DNA of 64,000 bases from Ceratotherium simum simum (GCF_000283155.1 NW_004454160.1:6162730-6226729); one strand, 5' to 3'; positions 12,309 to 26,600 are shown, counted from the first letter of the stretch. Made by a program: numbers and translations. Notes: generated from the letters alone by a model not told the origin.

Positions 12309-12554
12309 GGGCCGGCCCCGTGGCTTAGCGGTTAAGTGCTCGCGCTCCGCTGCTGGCGGCCCGGGTTCGGATCCCGGGCGCGCACCGACGCACCGCTTCT
12401 CCGGCCATGCTGAGGCCGCGTCCCACATACAGCAACTGGCAGGATCTGCAACTACAACATACAACTATCTACTGGGGCTTTGGGGGAAAAATAAATAAAT
12501 AAAATCTTTAAAAAAAAAAAAAAACAAGAAAGTTCATTAAAAAAAAAAAAGAAG
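12309..12554 (+). mobile_element. ERE1 SINE, CpG-rich and nearly intact
   Basis: Full head GGGCCGGCCCCGTGGCTTAG, box B GGGTTCGGATCCC, body ending CTGGGGCTTTGGGGGAAAA and an A-rich tail. AATTGTTAAG is duplicated at 12299-12308 and 12555-12564. Among the best-preserved copies, so probably recent. Confidence 0.95.
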
Positions 12555-12964
12555 AATTGTTAAGTAACATTTGGATAATTCAATATCCATGATGCTTCAA
12601 TTGAGGATATCATATATTATTCCTTGAGCCCATTTAAAATAACTAAGAAAATCAACTTAAATTTTTTCCCATCTGTTAATGGTCACTTAAATTTCAAAGA
12701 ATATACTAAAAAAAATAATGCTAAATGAGATAGTAATACTTTAAAGTCCTTAATAAAACTGTGTAAAATAATTGCTTAAATATTTTATATTCTATAAGTA
12801 AAGTTTAGCTGAACATTTTTACAAAGTAAACACCAGGGGAATCTTCTAGCAGAAAATCAAGAATAAAATCAATTCAAAGAATTTCTGTTAACTTTAATTT
12901 GTAGAAGATATTTACTGTAAACAGGACAAAACAAAAATGTTATTGATACAATAACATAACAACA

Positions 12965-13730
12965 GATTTTTTTAAAGCTAAGGATTTACTTTAGTAGGGC
13001 AGCTTTAGGTTCACAGCAATACGGAGCAGAAGGTACAAAGATTTCCCATATACCCCTGCCCCTGCACATGCATAGCCTCTTCCATTATCAACGTCCCAAA
13101 CCAGAGTGGAACATTTGTTACGATCAATAAACCTACACTGACACATCATTATCACCCACAGTCCATACTTTACATTAGGGTTCACTTTTAGTGTTGTACA
13201 TTCTATAGGTATTGACAAATGTATAATGACATGTATCCACCAATATAGTATCATACTATATATGTATAGTTTCACTGCCCTAAAAACCCTCTGTGCTCTG
13301 CCCATTCATCCCTCCTTACCCCCAACCCCTAGCAACCACTGATCCTTTTACTGTCTCTATAGTTTTGCCTTTTTCGGAATGTCATATAGTTGGAATCACA
13401 CAGCATGTAGCCTTTTCAGATTGGCTTCTTTCACTTAGTAAGATGCATTTAAGGTTCCTCCATGTCTTTTCATGGCTTGATAGCTCATTGCTTTTTAGCA
13501 CTGAATAATATCCCATTGTCTTCTGTACCACAGTTTATTTATTCATTCACCTACTGAAGGACATCTCGGTTGCTTCCAAGTTTTGGCAAGTATGAACGAA
13601 GCTGCTATAAACATGTATGAAAATTTCTGTGTGAACATAAGTTTTCAACTCCTTTGGGTAAATACCAAGGAGCTAAATTGCTAGATTGTAATGGTAAGAG
13701 TACATTTAGTTTTGCAGCCTTTAAGGGATA
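12965..13730 (-). mobile_element. L1-derived fragment
   Basis: Continuous match to the common L1 stretch GGGCAGCTTTAGGTTCACAG through CAACCACTGATCCTTTTACT and CAACTCCTTTGGGTAAATAC, read as the complement of L1 sense. Confidence 0.7.
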
Positions 13731-14985
13731 TCTGAATGGATGGTTTGCATCTTTTTTGGTCAAGAATGTCTTCTCTTTTAAAGTCATGGAACAAGTTTAA
13801 TAGCTGATTGGTATGAATGATCTTACGATTATTACATTTAAAGAACATTTTAGAAAGTTTGAAAACACAACAGATACCCTTTTCTCTTATGTATCTCATA
13901 AAATATTGTGAAGAGTAAATGTACTAATATGTGTAAATGCTTATCACATGCATAAAACAGAAAGAGCTCAATAAATGTTCATTATTGTCATGATCATTGT
14001 TATTTTAAAATATTTTTGTAGTTTTTGGTGGATATATTTGGTTTAAGTTTTCTTACTACTTTTATTCTATTTAACAAAGATGTTCCATTAAATCAAATTC
14101 ACCAGAGAATCCCTACAACATTTTTTAAAGGGAAAAAAGATGCCTAATGATATCTAAAAATGTTCACATTGTTTAGAAATTACACATTACAATCTTAAAC
14201 CTTTATTAAAAGCATATATGATCTTATAAGTGGAAAAGCAGAAACTTTGGCATCAGTCCAGTGAAGGGAGTCAACTACATAATCACTACTAACCCACTGG
14301 GAGTAACAAAGCAAAAGTTATAACCCTGCCAGTACTCCCTACACATACACATACCACTTACAAATAGAAAAAAAGAGGAAAAAATAAAGCAAGCATGCTT
14401 ACCTAATCCAACTTTACAATTTATTAAAAATTGAAGCCACTGTCTTCTTGGAAATTGTGATTTATATTGTGTATGAAATTTAAAAACCTACTGTATCACT
14501 GGCTTTCACCCCTACTTGCTCTTCCAAGACCCCTGTCTTCCAGCAAAATTCACACTCATATTTATGGATGTCCTAAGGTATGCATCACATGTGATAACAA
14601 AGAGGACCAAAGACTATCTGGAATCCATTTTGTTTTGCCTCTTCTGTCCCACTAAAAGTAGTGATCTCTCCTGGGTGCCTTCTACTGGATGGTTCTGCCT
14701 CTATCAAGAACCACTGCCACCTCAGTTGGCTATCACTCTATCCACCAGGTACCATCTCCCTAGATCTACGGCCATCTTCCTTGGCTAGGCATCATTACTG
14801 ATTTACAAAGGCCTCATTCTCTTCCCCTCTAGTACTACAATTTGTCTCTAAGAAGCTGAATCATGCTACATAAAAATGTAAAATCATGGAGATTGAGCTA
14901 CTGCAAAAGTATAATCTCTAATTTTAGTAAGACCCCTAACGCTTCTCATTTATCTTAACCATCAGTACTTCTCCTTCCATGGTAG
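13731..14985. other. Intergenic, no gene seen
   Basis: A short MIR-like tail (GCTCAATAAATGTTCATTATT) at about 13,895-13,990; the rest is unassigned. Confidence 0.5.
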
Positions 14986-14989
14986 ATTG

Positions 14990-15455
14990 CAAAAATGGAC
15001 ACACATTCTTTCCCTCCCATAAAGAAGTAGAGTTTATTTCTCGACCCTATGAATGTGGGCTGGCCTCATGATTCGCTTTGGCCAATGAGACATTGTAGCA
15101 TACATTAGTAAGCAGAGGCTTGAAAAAATACTTGCACGTTGGGGCTTGGAATGATCTTGTAATCCTGTAGCCATGTGAACTGTGAACCAGCCATGGCTAG
15201 CCTACTAGAGGATGAAAGACAGATGACTCAGTGACCCCCATCACTCTAGTTGACAGTTGGCCTACCACCAGACATGTGAGTGAATCCATCCACGACCAGC
15301 TAGCCCCTTGCCAACCAACAATCACAAACCAGAATCAGCCGAGCCTGACCCATACCAGAACGACTACCCAGCAGACTCATGAACAAAATAAATGGTTATT
15401 GTTTTAAGCCACTAAGTTTTGGGGTAGTTTATTATGCAGCTTTAGATAAATGATA
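14990..15455 (+). mobile_element. MLT1-like (ERVL-MaLR) LTR
   Basis: Ends with the MaLR-typical AATAAATGGTTATTGTTTTA, AGCCACTAAGTTTTGGGG, TTATTATGCAGC and ATAAATGATACA. The poly(A) signal is retained at about 15,388. Confidence 0.6.
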
Positions 15456-15609
15456 CACCCTCTGATTCACTTCAGCAACTAGTTTATTCCAAACCTTTGC
15501 ACTATTCAATGACCACCCCACTACCCTTCTCAGCACCTGATTTTACCTCCTATTTCAAAGAGAAAAACAGACTTCCTTAACTCCCTACCCTGCCCTAACA
15601 CCATACTAT

Positions 15610-15838
15610 AACATAGTGGTAAACAGTACTGATTCTGAAGCCAGACTCTCAACTCTTTATCTTGGCTCTGGCACGTATAAGCTGTAAGACCTAGAGAAAA
15701 TTACATGTTCCTTCTCTATAAAAGTAGGCATAATAATAACACCTACTTCACAGTGTTGTTGTGAGAATTATGAATAAAGTCTTTATATCATTTCATTGCA
15801 CATAAGGAATGCTCTAAAAATATAAGCTACTATTACTT
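15610..15838 (+). repeat. MIR SINE
   Basis: MIR core order is kept: TAGTGGTAAACAGTACTGAT, CTTGGCTCTGGCACGTATAA, TAATAATAACACCTACTTCA, GTTGTTGTGAGAATTATGAA. Confidence 0.75.
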
Positions 15839-15867
15839 ATATTGTGCACTGGCCAGTGATCAAGAGC

Positions 15868-16030
15868 TTTATTTTTTAACAGGTTTATTCACATACCATG
15901 TTTATTTATTCACATACCATAAAATTCATGGATTTAAAGTGTACGTTTCAGTGGTTTTTAGTATATTCACAGAGTTGTGCAACCATCACCACAATCTAAT
16001 TTTAGAGCATTTTCATCACCCCAAAAGAAA
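15868..16030. repeat. Old L1-related fragment
   Basis: Contains AAAGTGTACGTTTCAGTGG and TTGTGCAACCATCACCACAA, a widespread L1M-type stretch; a similar piece occurs at 46,480-46,590. Confidence 0.5.
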
Positions 16031-17855
16031 GCTTGGTTTTGAGACCTGAGTGAAGTCCTTGAGAAAAGGCCAAGAATCCAAGAAGCAAGACCAAATCCTG
16101 ATGCCAGTTCAATGAGCAGGAGCAGAACTGTAAACAAGAGGTGAAGCCAAGAATCAGACTCAGATGGAAACAGGATTGGAGAGGAAATGAGGCTCAATAC
16201 ATAGACACAAACAGCAGTAGACTGTCTACAGCAAACGTTATCATGTATGCCAACTAGCTTAAAGGTGCAGCATCAGGAGAAGCTTCTCATTTCCCACATT
16301 CAGACCTACCTTGTCAAGGCTGACAAAGTCAGGGCTTGCCCCAGATTTCTGCCCTCTAAAAGGTCCTAACACATCCTGGTATGCCTTAGTCAAGGTTCTT
16401 TGGGTTATAAGTATAACCTTCAAATGTCCCCTAAGTTCTCAAGAATTGAGGGAATCACCTTTCTCTTTAATGTCCTGCTAACACAGTCTAAGTCCCCATC
16501 CTATATGACCTCAGCAGAGTTTTGTCCACTCCCCAGCTATTTCTAGGATTCCTTGGAAAATGCTTACATGTTCCACAAATATACCCTTATTGTTTCTAGC
16601 CATCTGACAAGATCTCTTCCTACTATTTCATAATCATTTTTCCATCCTGCCAAGGGTATCCCCCTAACACTTTGCCCCAAGTGTAGACACAAGCACCTCC
16701 CTAAAATCCCAAAGTACAGCTACTTGAGGCTTTAGTGTTTATAAATTTAACTGCTGACTCGAAGATGAAAGGGATTGCAACATGGGGAAAAACTATTATT
16801 TAAAACAAAATTTTAGCTATCATTGCCCTAGAATCTACTGGCAATCTTTACTCCAGAGGGCTCCCTACCAGTGACCCTTCTCTTTATTCTTCAGTTGGCC
16901 ACAGTATTGTAGAATGACAGCTCTCCTCCTAGAGTTAGAAGTCCCTTCAACACTATCTTTTCCTCCTCAAATCATGAGCTCTCACTCTCTTTCCCAGACC
17001 CAGCCAGAGAAAAAGCTGGCCTTCTCTACCTACGGGTCACGTTTCCTGCTTGAGGATGACTGATGGTGGGAACAAGCATTGTATTCAGGAAAGATCTCCT
17101 ATTTCCCATCATGCAAAGTATGATATGGCCTCTGGCTCCAGGAAGCCAATCCATAATAGTTAACAGTAAAATTTCCAAAGTCTGACTTATTCAGCCTTAA
17201 CTAGGACCACATGTGGGTCACTAGCTGTCCTGCTCAGATGCTGGCATGTCAAATCCAGTCCAGTTTCTTTTCACACACTTTCTTCCAGGTTACAGTGGAA
17301 AGAATATCAGAACTTTATGTTCCTCTTGTGGTCTGTTCTCCCAATCTCTTATAAGCAAATATTTATACCAAAGACACACACACTGCCAAAGAAAAATAAT
17401 GATTATATTCTGTCATAGAGTAGCCTAAGTCTGGAATTATGAAGAAAACTTAACTGTAGGCAGCCAGTTCTATAAAAAATGCAATTATGTGTAAAAGAGA
17501 CACATAATTCATACTGTTAAACCAAATATGTATTATCTCAAAATGAAGGATATTAATTTGTTTTATTCCAGGATTAATTTGGATCCTGGGTCAGGATCCT
17601 CCCCAAAACAGTAAGTAGTATTACTCATTACTCAACATCTCCAAGACTAAAAGGATCACCGAAAGACCTATAGAACAATTCCAAGTTTCATCATACAATA
17701 TAGATACTGCCTACTGTCCTTAAAACGACATTCTTTCCAACTCAAGTGATTTGTCTGTGTCTAGTTTGATCAGCTGTGGTCAGGGGACAGAATCATAAGA
17801 GCCCACAATCCCTTAAATATTCTTCCAAAATCCACAAATCTCTGAAATTTTAAAG
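16031..17855. other. Intergenic, no gene seen
   Basis: Unique-looking sequence with frequent stops in all frames and no recognised repeat. Confidence 0.5.
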
Positions 17856-18985
17856 CTTTTTTTCATAATTAATTTGGCAGCAAACCTGACTACTTCCTAC
17901 CATATACAAATGGATAAGACACCTAAATGTAAGAACTATAACTATAAAACTCTTGTAAGAAAACAGGAGTAAATTTTCATGACCTTGAATTATGCAATAC
18001 TTTCTTAGATATGACACCAAAAGCACAAAAAAAGAAAAGGGGAGAAAATATTTGCAAATCATATGTTTGATGAGGGACTTGAATCCAGAATATACAAAGA
18101 ATTTACAACTCCGCAAAAAGACAACACAATTTAAAAATGACCAAAGAGTTTGTATGGATGCTTCTCCAAAGAAGATACACCAGTGGCCAATAAGCACATG
18201 AAAAGATGCTCAACATCATTAGTCATTAGGGAAATGCAAATCAAAACCACAATGAGATACCACTTCTCATTCACTAAGATGGATCTAATAAAAAAGATAT
18301 TGTGTTGGAAATGGATGTGGAGAAACTGTAAATCTCATCTATCACTGATGAGCATGTAAAATGATGCAGCTGCTTTGGAAGATAGTTTGGCAGTACCTCA
18401 AACAGTTAAATATAGAGTTTCCATATGACCAAGCAATTCTACTCCAAGGTACATACCCATGAAAATCGAAAACATATGTTCACATAAAAACTTGTACACA
18501 AATGTTTACAGCAGCATTATTCATAGTAGCCAAAAAGTGGAAACAACCCAAATATGCATCAACTGATGAATAGATAAATAAAATATGATATATCCAAACA
18601 ATGGAACACTATTCAGTCGTTAAAAGGAATGAGGTTCTAATACATGCTACAGTATAGATGAACCTTGAAAACATTATGCTAAGTGAAAAAAGCCAGACAC
18701 CAAAGTCACATATTCTGTGACTCTATTTATACGAAATATCCAGAATAGGCAAATCCATAGAGACAGAAAATAGATTAGAGATTGCCAAAAACTAGGGTAT
18801 AAGGGAAATGGGGAGTGACTGCTAATGATTATGGGATTTTTGGGTAATGAATGTTCTGGAATTAGATAGTGGTGATCAATGCACAATTTCGATTATATAC
18901 TAAAAACCATTGAATTGTATGCTTTAAAAGGGTGAAATTTATCACACATGAATTATATCTCAGTAAAGATAGTATTAAAAAGTAA
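17856..18985 (+). mobile_element. L1 fragment (ORF2 end and 3' UTR)
   Basis: Runs from the ORF2 C-terminal region (ATGACACCAAAAGCAC, GATGCTCAACATCATTAGTC) to the 3' UTR (GGGTGAAATTTATCACACAT). Internal stops and a deletion after 18,035 abolish coding. Confidence 0.9.
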
Positions 18986-18992
18986 CAAAACA

Positions 18993-19185
18993 CGGGGCTG
19001 GCCCAGTGGCATAGCGGTTAAGTGCACGCGCTCCGCTGCTGGTGGCCCGGGGTCGGATCCCGGGTGCGCACTGATGCACCGCTTGTCAGGCCATGCTGTC
19101 GCGGCATCCTATATAAAGTGGAGGAAGATGGGCACAGATGTTAGCCCAGGGCCAGTCTTCCTCACAAAAAAAAAAAAAAAAAGGA
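18993..19185 (+). mobile_element. ERE SINE
   Basis: Plus-strand copy with head GGGGCTGGCCCAGTGGCATA, a near-consensus box B (GGGTCGGATCCC), the TATATAAAGTGGAGGAAGAT body and an A17 tail. Inserted just past the L1 end. Confidence 0.93.
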
Positions 19186-19549
19186 ACAAAAAAATCTGAC
19201 CTGACTGTTTTTGGTGGCCTAAACTGAGCAATGTTATAGTTTTTAATATCCATATTAAGTGAATATTCATTTATTTGCTGAAGAAATCTGTGTTTAATTA
19301 TGAGTACTTCCCCAGACCCTCCCAGGGTTATTACATAATATACAGTATATGGATCTTGTTACCTTTCTAAAATCTTAAATTTTCCGAATTTCAGAACACA
19401 TTGTGCCCCAAGGTTTTGAATAATGAATTATGAACTTGTATAATCAAATGCTCACTTAGGCAAACAGTCAATATCAGAAACAAAAAATTTGAGCTTGATA
19501 GATAACTCTAAAGCTTTTTAATGCATAAGGCATCATTTGGAGGCAATAA

Positions 19550-19665
19550 AAGAATCTAACACATAGGGTCATTGTGATGATTAAACAAATTGATTAATAT
19601 AAAGTCCTTAGAACAGTAACTAGCACACAGTAAGCACTTAATAAACATGAGTTTTGCTATTATTC
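19550..19665 (+). repeat. MIR 3' part
   Basis: AGAACAGTAACTAGCACACA followed by GTAAGCACTTAATAAACATG is the MIR terminal stretch. Confidence 0.65.
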
Positions 19666-22560
19666 TTGTTGAAGTGAGAGTTTGGTTCCAAAGGCAGCTC
19701 TTCTGGATCTAACCCTTTCCATTAGACCAGGTGTTAGAGATGGTTATGGTGCCATAGAGCTAGTATATCTTCTACTGTAAACTTTGGCTTCCCATGTCAG
19801 AAGAAAGGAGGGGAAAGGCAGGATCTAGGTGTCCTGAGGCACAGCAGAGAATGTTAATAGGAAAAAAATTGCAAGGGATAGCATAATAAGAGATAGAATT
19901 CAATAGAGTTGATTACCTCTGCAGCTTTAAATGGGCCTAAAAAGTCATCTTCCAGATTTCAATAGGGACAGATTGTATAAGTATAACAAGAAGATAATTA
20001 GAGAATTCCACTGGATTGCCTCTCTTGTGAGCCACTGCCTGTTGTGTATTCTTAACACTTCTCCTTTGCATAATATGACGTCCTGTAGGGTTGTGGTTCA
20101 CTGGTGTGGGAAAGTGCAGGAGAGCACCAATTGCACAAAATTGTGGGTTTTAGTAAAAGAGTATATGAAAGTACTGTCTGCAAATTCTGCAATGGTGAAG
20201 TAAGTGGGCCAGCAGTGGTATCTATATGAGGTGTAGTAGTGTGGATTTTCTTCCAGAATCTGGTTGATATAATCTGTTTGGCAAATCAGTCTTTTGGTGA
20301 TTGGCAATGGACATATGGACACATATATAAACTCACTAGCTAACTAGCCAACTCATTAGCTAAGCAAAGATTCTACACATTAGCCTATCGCAAATTACCC
20401 TATGTCATGAACTGTCACAATCATTTGAGAATACTCAAAGATTATGAATGTCAACTCTTCAAATTCCAAGAAGCTCCTGTAATGTAGCTCTCCATACAAT
20501 GGAAGGGGACCAGTCACTGTTGGATATATGTTACCATAGTGCAGGGATACACTGAATCAGCCAAAATCAGGGTAAAGGTGATAAACTTTTTGAATTCTTA
20601 GAACACAGTGCCCACCCATTTAGGTGGGCTCATGTTACAAAATGAACCATTTACAATCTTATCTATATTTTATTGAATATTCAGGAGACTTTGGAGACAG
20701 CTTGGCATTTCACTTTGCCTTGTAACTCAAGTTGGTACTCTATACTATTCAGGGATTCATATCCCACTTAGCTCAATGTTTCTGCTGACAAATAACTCTA
20801 TAACTTCATAACAAATATTACATTTAGAAATAATATCTCTGATTTATATTTTCTTATCAATCAATTGGTCTCTCTTTCCTTTCACTTTACAGTTCCAGAA
20901 AAGGAGCAAGAGAATACTTTGGGAGTGTCCAGGCCTGAGAGGAAGTAGAAGAGGAGAGCTTGCCCTTTCTGTAGGGTGGATTGAAGAAAAAATAAGTTAG
21001 AGGGTTGTGGGAAGACACAGATACATATGAGTTCTGATCTTTCTTCTCTTAACTGAAGTCTTAGGTTAAAGGGCAGAAAAAAAAATATTTTGTCCTGCTT
21101 CCCATTTGTGACTCTGCAGATGTAAAGCATTCCATACCCCACTATTATTTCTTCTAGTAAAATTTGAACTCCTCAAGTCTGCTCTCTCATAAAATGCTAA
21201 CTAAAGAAATTCCAGAATCTAGCCTTCTAAATGCAAGTTTTCTTAATTAACAAATATTAGCAAAAAGGAATCTCAGAAAGAGCCAGAGATGCTGCTAAAC
21301 ATCCTACAATGCACTAAACAGCCCTCTACAACAAAGAATTATCCAGTCTAAACTGTGAGTGTTGAGATTGAGAAACCTTGCTTTACCATCTAAAAGTTAT
21401 CTACATGACAGGGTTATGAGAACTCTGTACTTTCCAGTCAATTTTGCTGTGAATTTAAAACTGCTCTAAAAAAGAAAGTTTATTAATTTAAAAAAATCAT
21501 CTATATCTCTGGTTGATCATTTAATGATACATTATATTTGCCTTAAGAACAATGTTATAACTGTCATTCATAAAAGGTACTATAGGATTTCCTTTTCAAA
21601 TCCAAAGAGGACCAAAGAGATCCAAAGAGTTGGATCTTCCCTCTTCTCCCACATGCGTGGAGGAAAAAAACGAAAACCCATGACTTGGCTAGATTTCTTT
21701 TTAAACAAAGAGTTTACTAATCTGTGTCTCATTTTATTTAAAGAGGAGAACTCCTTGCCAGCTGCCCCCACAACAACCACTGCCGCTGCAGCCACATAAA
21801 AGGAGAAATGGTGATTATAGCATGGAAGACAACCAGAAGTTCCCACATGCCTCTAAGGAGACTCATCTCCTTAGTAGCTGAGAATTTGGCTAGGGACCAG
21901 AGGAGTTCACTGCAACATCAGGAGGTACCAAAGTGGTCCTGCAGCTAAGGTATCCAAGGAGCACTGCTTCAGCCAGGGACCAAATGGGAGGTACAGCCCT
22001 AGGGAGATACTAGATCCATAAACCCCTCCTCACCATCTCATATGGTCAGGGAGGACTACCAGGTCCTGACGGAGCCCAGATAGGATAGACCAGATTTGCC
22101 AAGGGATGGAACCAGACCAACCACACCCCCACAGGCTGGGTTTTGAGAGTGGGGAGCACTCTTCACCCCAACACCAAACAGCCATACTCCATCATAGATC
22201 AAAGTGGGAAAAAGGGGAGGAAATCTGAAAGATTGAATCATACGTAAGAATCTGATTTACCTACAGAGACTGTTAAATTACTTAACCAGACTGAGTTTCC
22301 CAGACTCAACTAAAAGATAGGGTTGTGTTTCTTCCCATATCACCTAAAAGGTGGGAATAGAGGCTCACAAGAAAATACAGATTATAGAAAATAACCTAGA
22401 GTTTCTTTGCACATCTGTGTAGTAAAAGTAAATTTGTGACTCCACTACACACATTTTTACATATTAATCAAAATTTGTCAGCATACTTGCAAAATATTTG
22501 GAGCACATTAGATGAGAATCACTGGAATGAACAAAGAAATGTTTAAAAAATAAACAAATA
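19666..22560. other. Intergenic, no gene seen
   Basis: A short L1 3' end lies at about 21,405-21,505 (CTGTACTTTCCAGTCAATTT). A minus-strand frame at 21,580-21,846 is low-complexity alanine and valine from a CAACAACCACTGCCGCTGCA stretch and is not called. Confidence 0.5.
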
Positions 22561-22760
22561 GGGGCTGGCCCCGTGGCCTAGTGGTTGAGTTCTGCACGCT
22601 CCGCTTCAGTGGCCCAGGTTCGGATCCCAGGCATGGACCGACACCACTCATCAGCCATGCTGTGGCGGCAACCCACAAACAAAATAGAGGAAGATTGGCA
22701 CAGATGTTAGCTCAGGGCGAATCTTCCTCAGCAAACAAACAAACAAACAAAACAAACAGC
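22561..22760 (+). mobile_element. ERE SINE
   Basis: Plus-strand copy: GGGGCTGGCCCCGTGGCC, box B GGTTCGGATCCC, GATGTTAGCTCAGGG, then a CAAA repeat tail (AAACAAACAAACAAAC). Confidence 0.93.
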
Positions 22761-23153
22761 CAATTCCACTAAAATAAAAGTACAATTACGCACCCTTTAG
22801 TCCCACACTGACTCCTACACTGTTAATAGGACTCTAGGGCTGCATTTACCTGTCCTCCCACTCTGTCTAGTAAGCAGCTTCAGCATCCAGAGCCTAATCC
22901 AGCAGGAGGTATTTTGGGTTTCATAACAAGGACCACCCATCTTGCTGTCTCCTCCAACATTTTGATAATACCAAAAATGCCTGTTTCTTGGATTCTCTCC
23001 TATTAATTTGAATGAGATTAGACTCTTTGCTTACGTAAGAAATCCACCAGTCATAGCTTTTGTTTATTTGCTTTTAATCTCCTTACATGAAGGAGGACAG
23101 TACCAGAGATGTTCTGATTTCATTAAAAAAAACACAACACCTATATGTATATA

Positions 23154-23617
23154 TCAGTTTCCTAGGGCTGTCGTAACAAATTACCACTAGATGGCTCAAA
23201 ACAACAGAAATTTATTCTCTCACAGTTGTGGAGGCCAGAAGTCTGAAATCAAGGCATCAGCAAGGTTGACATCCTTTGGAGGCTCTGAAGGAATTTGTTC
23301 CATGCCTCTCTCCTAGCTTCTCATGGTTGTAGGCAATCTTTGGTGTTTCTTGGCTTATAGACATACTACCTGAATCTCTGCTTCCGGCTTCACATGACGT
23401 TCTCCCCTGTGTGTCTCTGTGTGTCTTCTCCTTTTCTGTGACTTAAGGACACCTGTCATTGGATTTAGGGTTCACCCTAATCCAGGATGATCTCATCTGA
23501 AGATCCTTTTCATAATTACAAATGCAAAGATCCTTTTTCCAAGTAAGGTTACATTCACAGGTACTGGCAGTTAAGTTGGACATATCTTTTGGGGAGACAC
23601 AATTCAACCCACTACAA
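23154..23617 (-). mobile_element. MLT1-type LTR
   Basis: The complement of the common MaLR LTR end: TCAGTTTCCTAGGGCTGTCG, AACAGAAATTTATTCTCTCA, then ACCCTAATCCAGGATGATCT and GGGGAGACACAATTCAACCC. Confidence 0.75.
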
Positions 23618-26600
23618 AGTGTATTTTACCTTTTAGAAAATAGGGATGTCAAATTAAATATTATTACCAGAGCAACAAATTATTAAGTAAGACAATCAAT
23701 CAGAATTACAGACTTTTTAGATGTTAAAGGTTACTTTCACAGGCCACAACAACAATCTCCTAAGTCAGGGTGTCTCTTAATTAGAATTTACATTTATAAG
23801 GAAAGTTTTATGATACAAACTAGTATCTGCTTTTCTGGCTTTCTAGGAGAAGACTAAACATTTCTTCTTATCTTGTTGAGATTTCTTTCACCCGTAATTA
23901 TGAGGGTCTGTGGTTTTTCAAGGCCAAGGCCTAGAAAGCCATTAGTTAGCAGCAACAGGAAAAAAAATTGGTCTGAGAGCTCAAAGCTTACGATGTAGAG
24001 AAGCACAAAGGAGCAAAATAGGGTATTTAATAAACAATACGGAATATGGAATGCTTTACATCTATACTTCCTAACCATAGATTCTAAGTGTCCCTAAAGA
24101 TTTGCATTTTGAATTATTGCAAAATTTTTCCAGAAGTATCAAAGGGGTGGCATCAACAAGGTACAGTATGGATATGTGGACAATGACTCAAAGGAGCTGT
24201 GGGGGTGCTAGGGTCCAGGTAAAGTCAAGTTATCTCTGCCCTTGCCTCTGGTGTGGACCATTGGGACCACCATCTGCTCCCAGAGTCCTGTACATCCACA
24301 TCTCTGGGCAGAGTTTCACAGGTTCAGGGACAGGAGTAAGCCTGTTATCCTATCTGTGTGGTATGGCTATGGTGATGGGCATGGTACTACAAGAGGTATT
24401 TCCAGTAAAATGTCCAAGTCCCTCCCCACTAGAATTCATGTAACTGTGGCAGGAACATTATCCTGTGGGTCAGAGTTGGCATTTGGATCATCAGAGGATC
24501 ACTGGGATAAGGTATATACCCTGAGAGAGACAAAAGTGGAATTGCTGATAGGGCAGTCTGAGAGCTGAGAATAAAGGTAGGGAAACCCAAAATCACTTCC
24601 TGACCCAAAGAGTAAGAGTGAAATAATAAGGAGGATATGGAGCCAAGAAACAGGAGCCAGATAGAAATTAGATCAAAATGGAAATAAGTCAGAACAAGCA
24701 AAAGAGGTCTTGGGAAATTTGTTTCATTTCCATGAACAACACTACAGGTACCTGAGCTTATCTTATTGGTTTATTGATGGGTGGGATACAGAAGTATTGG
24801 GACGGCTTGAAGGTTAGAACTCCTTTATCTTCATGTTTCCCCATCTATAACCCATAGTTGTACCTACCCGTTTTATTTTTCTTTCCAAATAAGGAGAATG
24901 AAATGTCTCTTTTCTATTCAAGTCCAGCAACTTCACCTATATTCTTAACCCTATGTCCATCATCCCAATCAATATTCAGCAAAAATTTATTAAGTAGCTA
25001 CTATGTCCCTTCTCCTTCTGGTTCTTCCTCCTTTAAATGTCCCCCTACTTTCTTATATCTCTTTCTCTAATGGATCCTCCCCCTATAAAGCCTATAAACA
25101 TGCTCAAGATTTGTCCATAAAAACAAAATAAAAGCAGAAACAAAAACTCTCCCTTATTTCTGTATCCCCTTTTAATCACTACTGGAATCCTAAGATTGGT
25201 CGAGGGTTGGAGTTTACTGCTTGCATTTGGTCTAAAAAGAAAAGTGCTAAAGAATTAGAGGTGCCAGAGAGACGATGGCTCAGATTGCCAATCACAAGAG
25301 CTCAGTCTGGTCAGGGAAAGAATATTAGACTACAAGAAAAGTCTGATAGGTGGGGAGAATATAGATATATTCAGAAATCAAAGAGCTGGATGAGGTCAAA
25401 GAGACAGTAGTGGCAGAAAGGGTTGCAAGAACTGGATAGATTGAAACCAAGTTTGCAGTCAAAGAGTTAGATATTAAAGCTTAAAATTTTTGATGAGAAA
25501 CAATTTTTAGTGAATGATCAAGGGTGTGGCCATGGATGGTCAAATAAATTGAATGTCTCTAGAATGGAGGAGGACAAGGAAGGATAGAACATTAGATGAA
25601 TTGTCCACACAGACGTGAATGTCACCCAAGATGAGAGCAAAATGTTAAGTAATAAAAAAGATTGTAAGCCAGCTCCTCAAATCTTCTATGAAAAAAGGAG
25701 AATACCCAAGGTAGTAGGTCAGTAATTGACAGCAATAAGGAGAGACAGAAGATTCTCCAGCTGGATGAGACAAGCTTCAAATAAACGGAGGTTTTACACA
25801 AGCAAGTAAGAGTAATTGCTTGGCAGTGTCATTAGGGAATTAGAATGAGCCGGCTAGTTCTCAGCCCTAACGTGGGTGGGCAGAGAATAATAATTACCTG
25901 CCACTGAAAGGGCAGCAAGGGGTTGTGGTATCCTTGGGGAGAGTTAGTAGACGAGGAGACGACTTGAGGTAGGGAGAAGACCAGTTGGAAGACTGTTGCT
26001 TTGTCTGGGTGAGAAAGGACGACGGCCCAATCTACCCAATAGCAGTGAGAATACAAAGAAGGAAATAAGTCCTAAAGCTATAAAGGAGATAGATTGCTTT
26101 GGTAACTGATTAATTGTAAACACTAAGTAGGAAGGATAAAAGATGACTTCCAGGATTCTTTTTTGGGCAAAGAGGTATATGAATGTGCTCTTTACTGAAA
26201 CAGGAGGAGGAGCAGGTTTAGAAGCAAAGATAATGAGATCAGACGGATTTGAGAACCATCATCTCTCAATGGAAGTCAAAGGCAAATAAGTGAAAGAGAT
26301 CACTTAGGAAGAGTGTTTTGCTTTGTTTTAGTGAATGAACGAAACCTCTTTACCTCTGTGGCTCTGCATTAATTTTTTCCCTGTTGGTCAGTGGTCTTGA
26401 TTTGTTATTTTTGTTGAATTTGTTCCCTATCCCCCTCTTGACAAACAATTATTGAATGTCTCCATTGTGCCAGCTGCTGGGAATACAAAGGCAAAAAGCC
26501 CAGTTCTCTCCCCTCACTTCTCTGACCTCACACTACTGCTCTGACACTCTTGCCCCTCTCACCAGGCTCCTAATCCTGTCATTACTTTCAATCATTTGTA

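Noticed and set aside
12309..12400. tRNA gene, from box A and box B like sequence in ERE heads
   Set aside because: No cloverleaf is maintained and the sequence continues into the SINE body; these are tRNA-derived SINEs.
22561..22760. CRISPR-like or prokaryotic operon structure among spaced repeats
   Set aside because: The genome is mammalian; repeated units are dispersed SINEs, not regularly spaced arrays.
24102..24568. Two overlapping frames suggesting a frameshifted pseudogene
   Set aside because: No recognisable domain in either phase; likely chance in GC-richer sequence.
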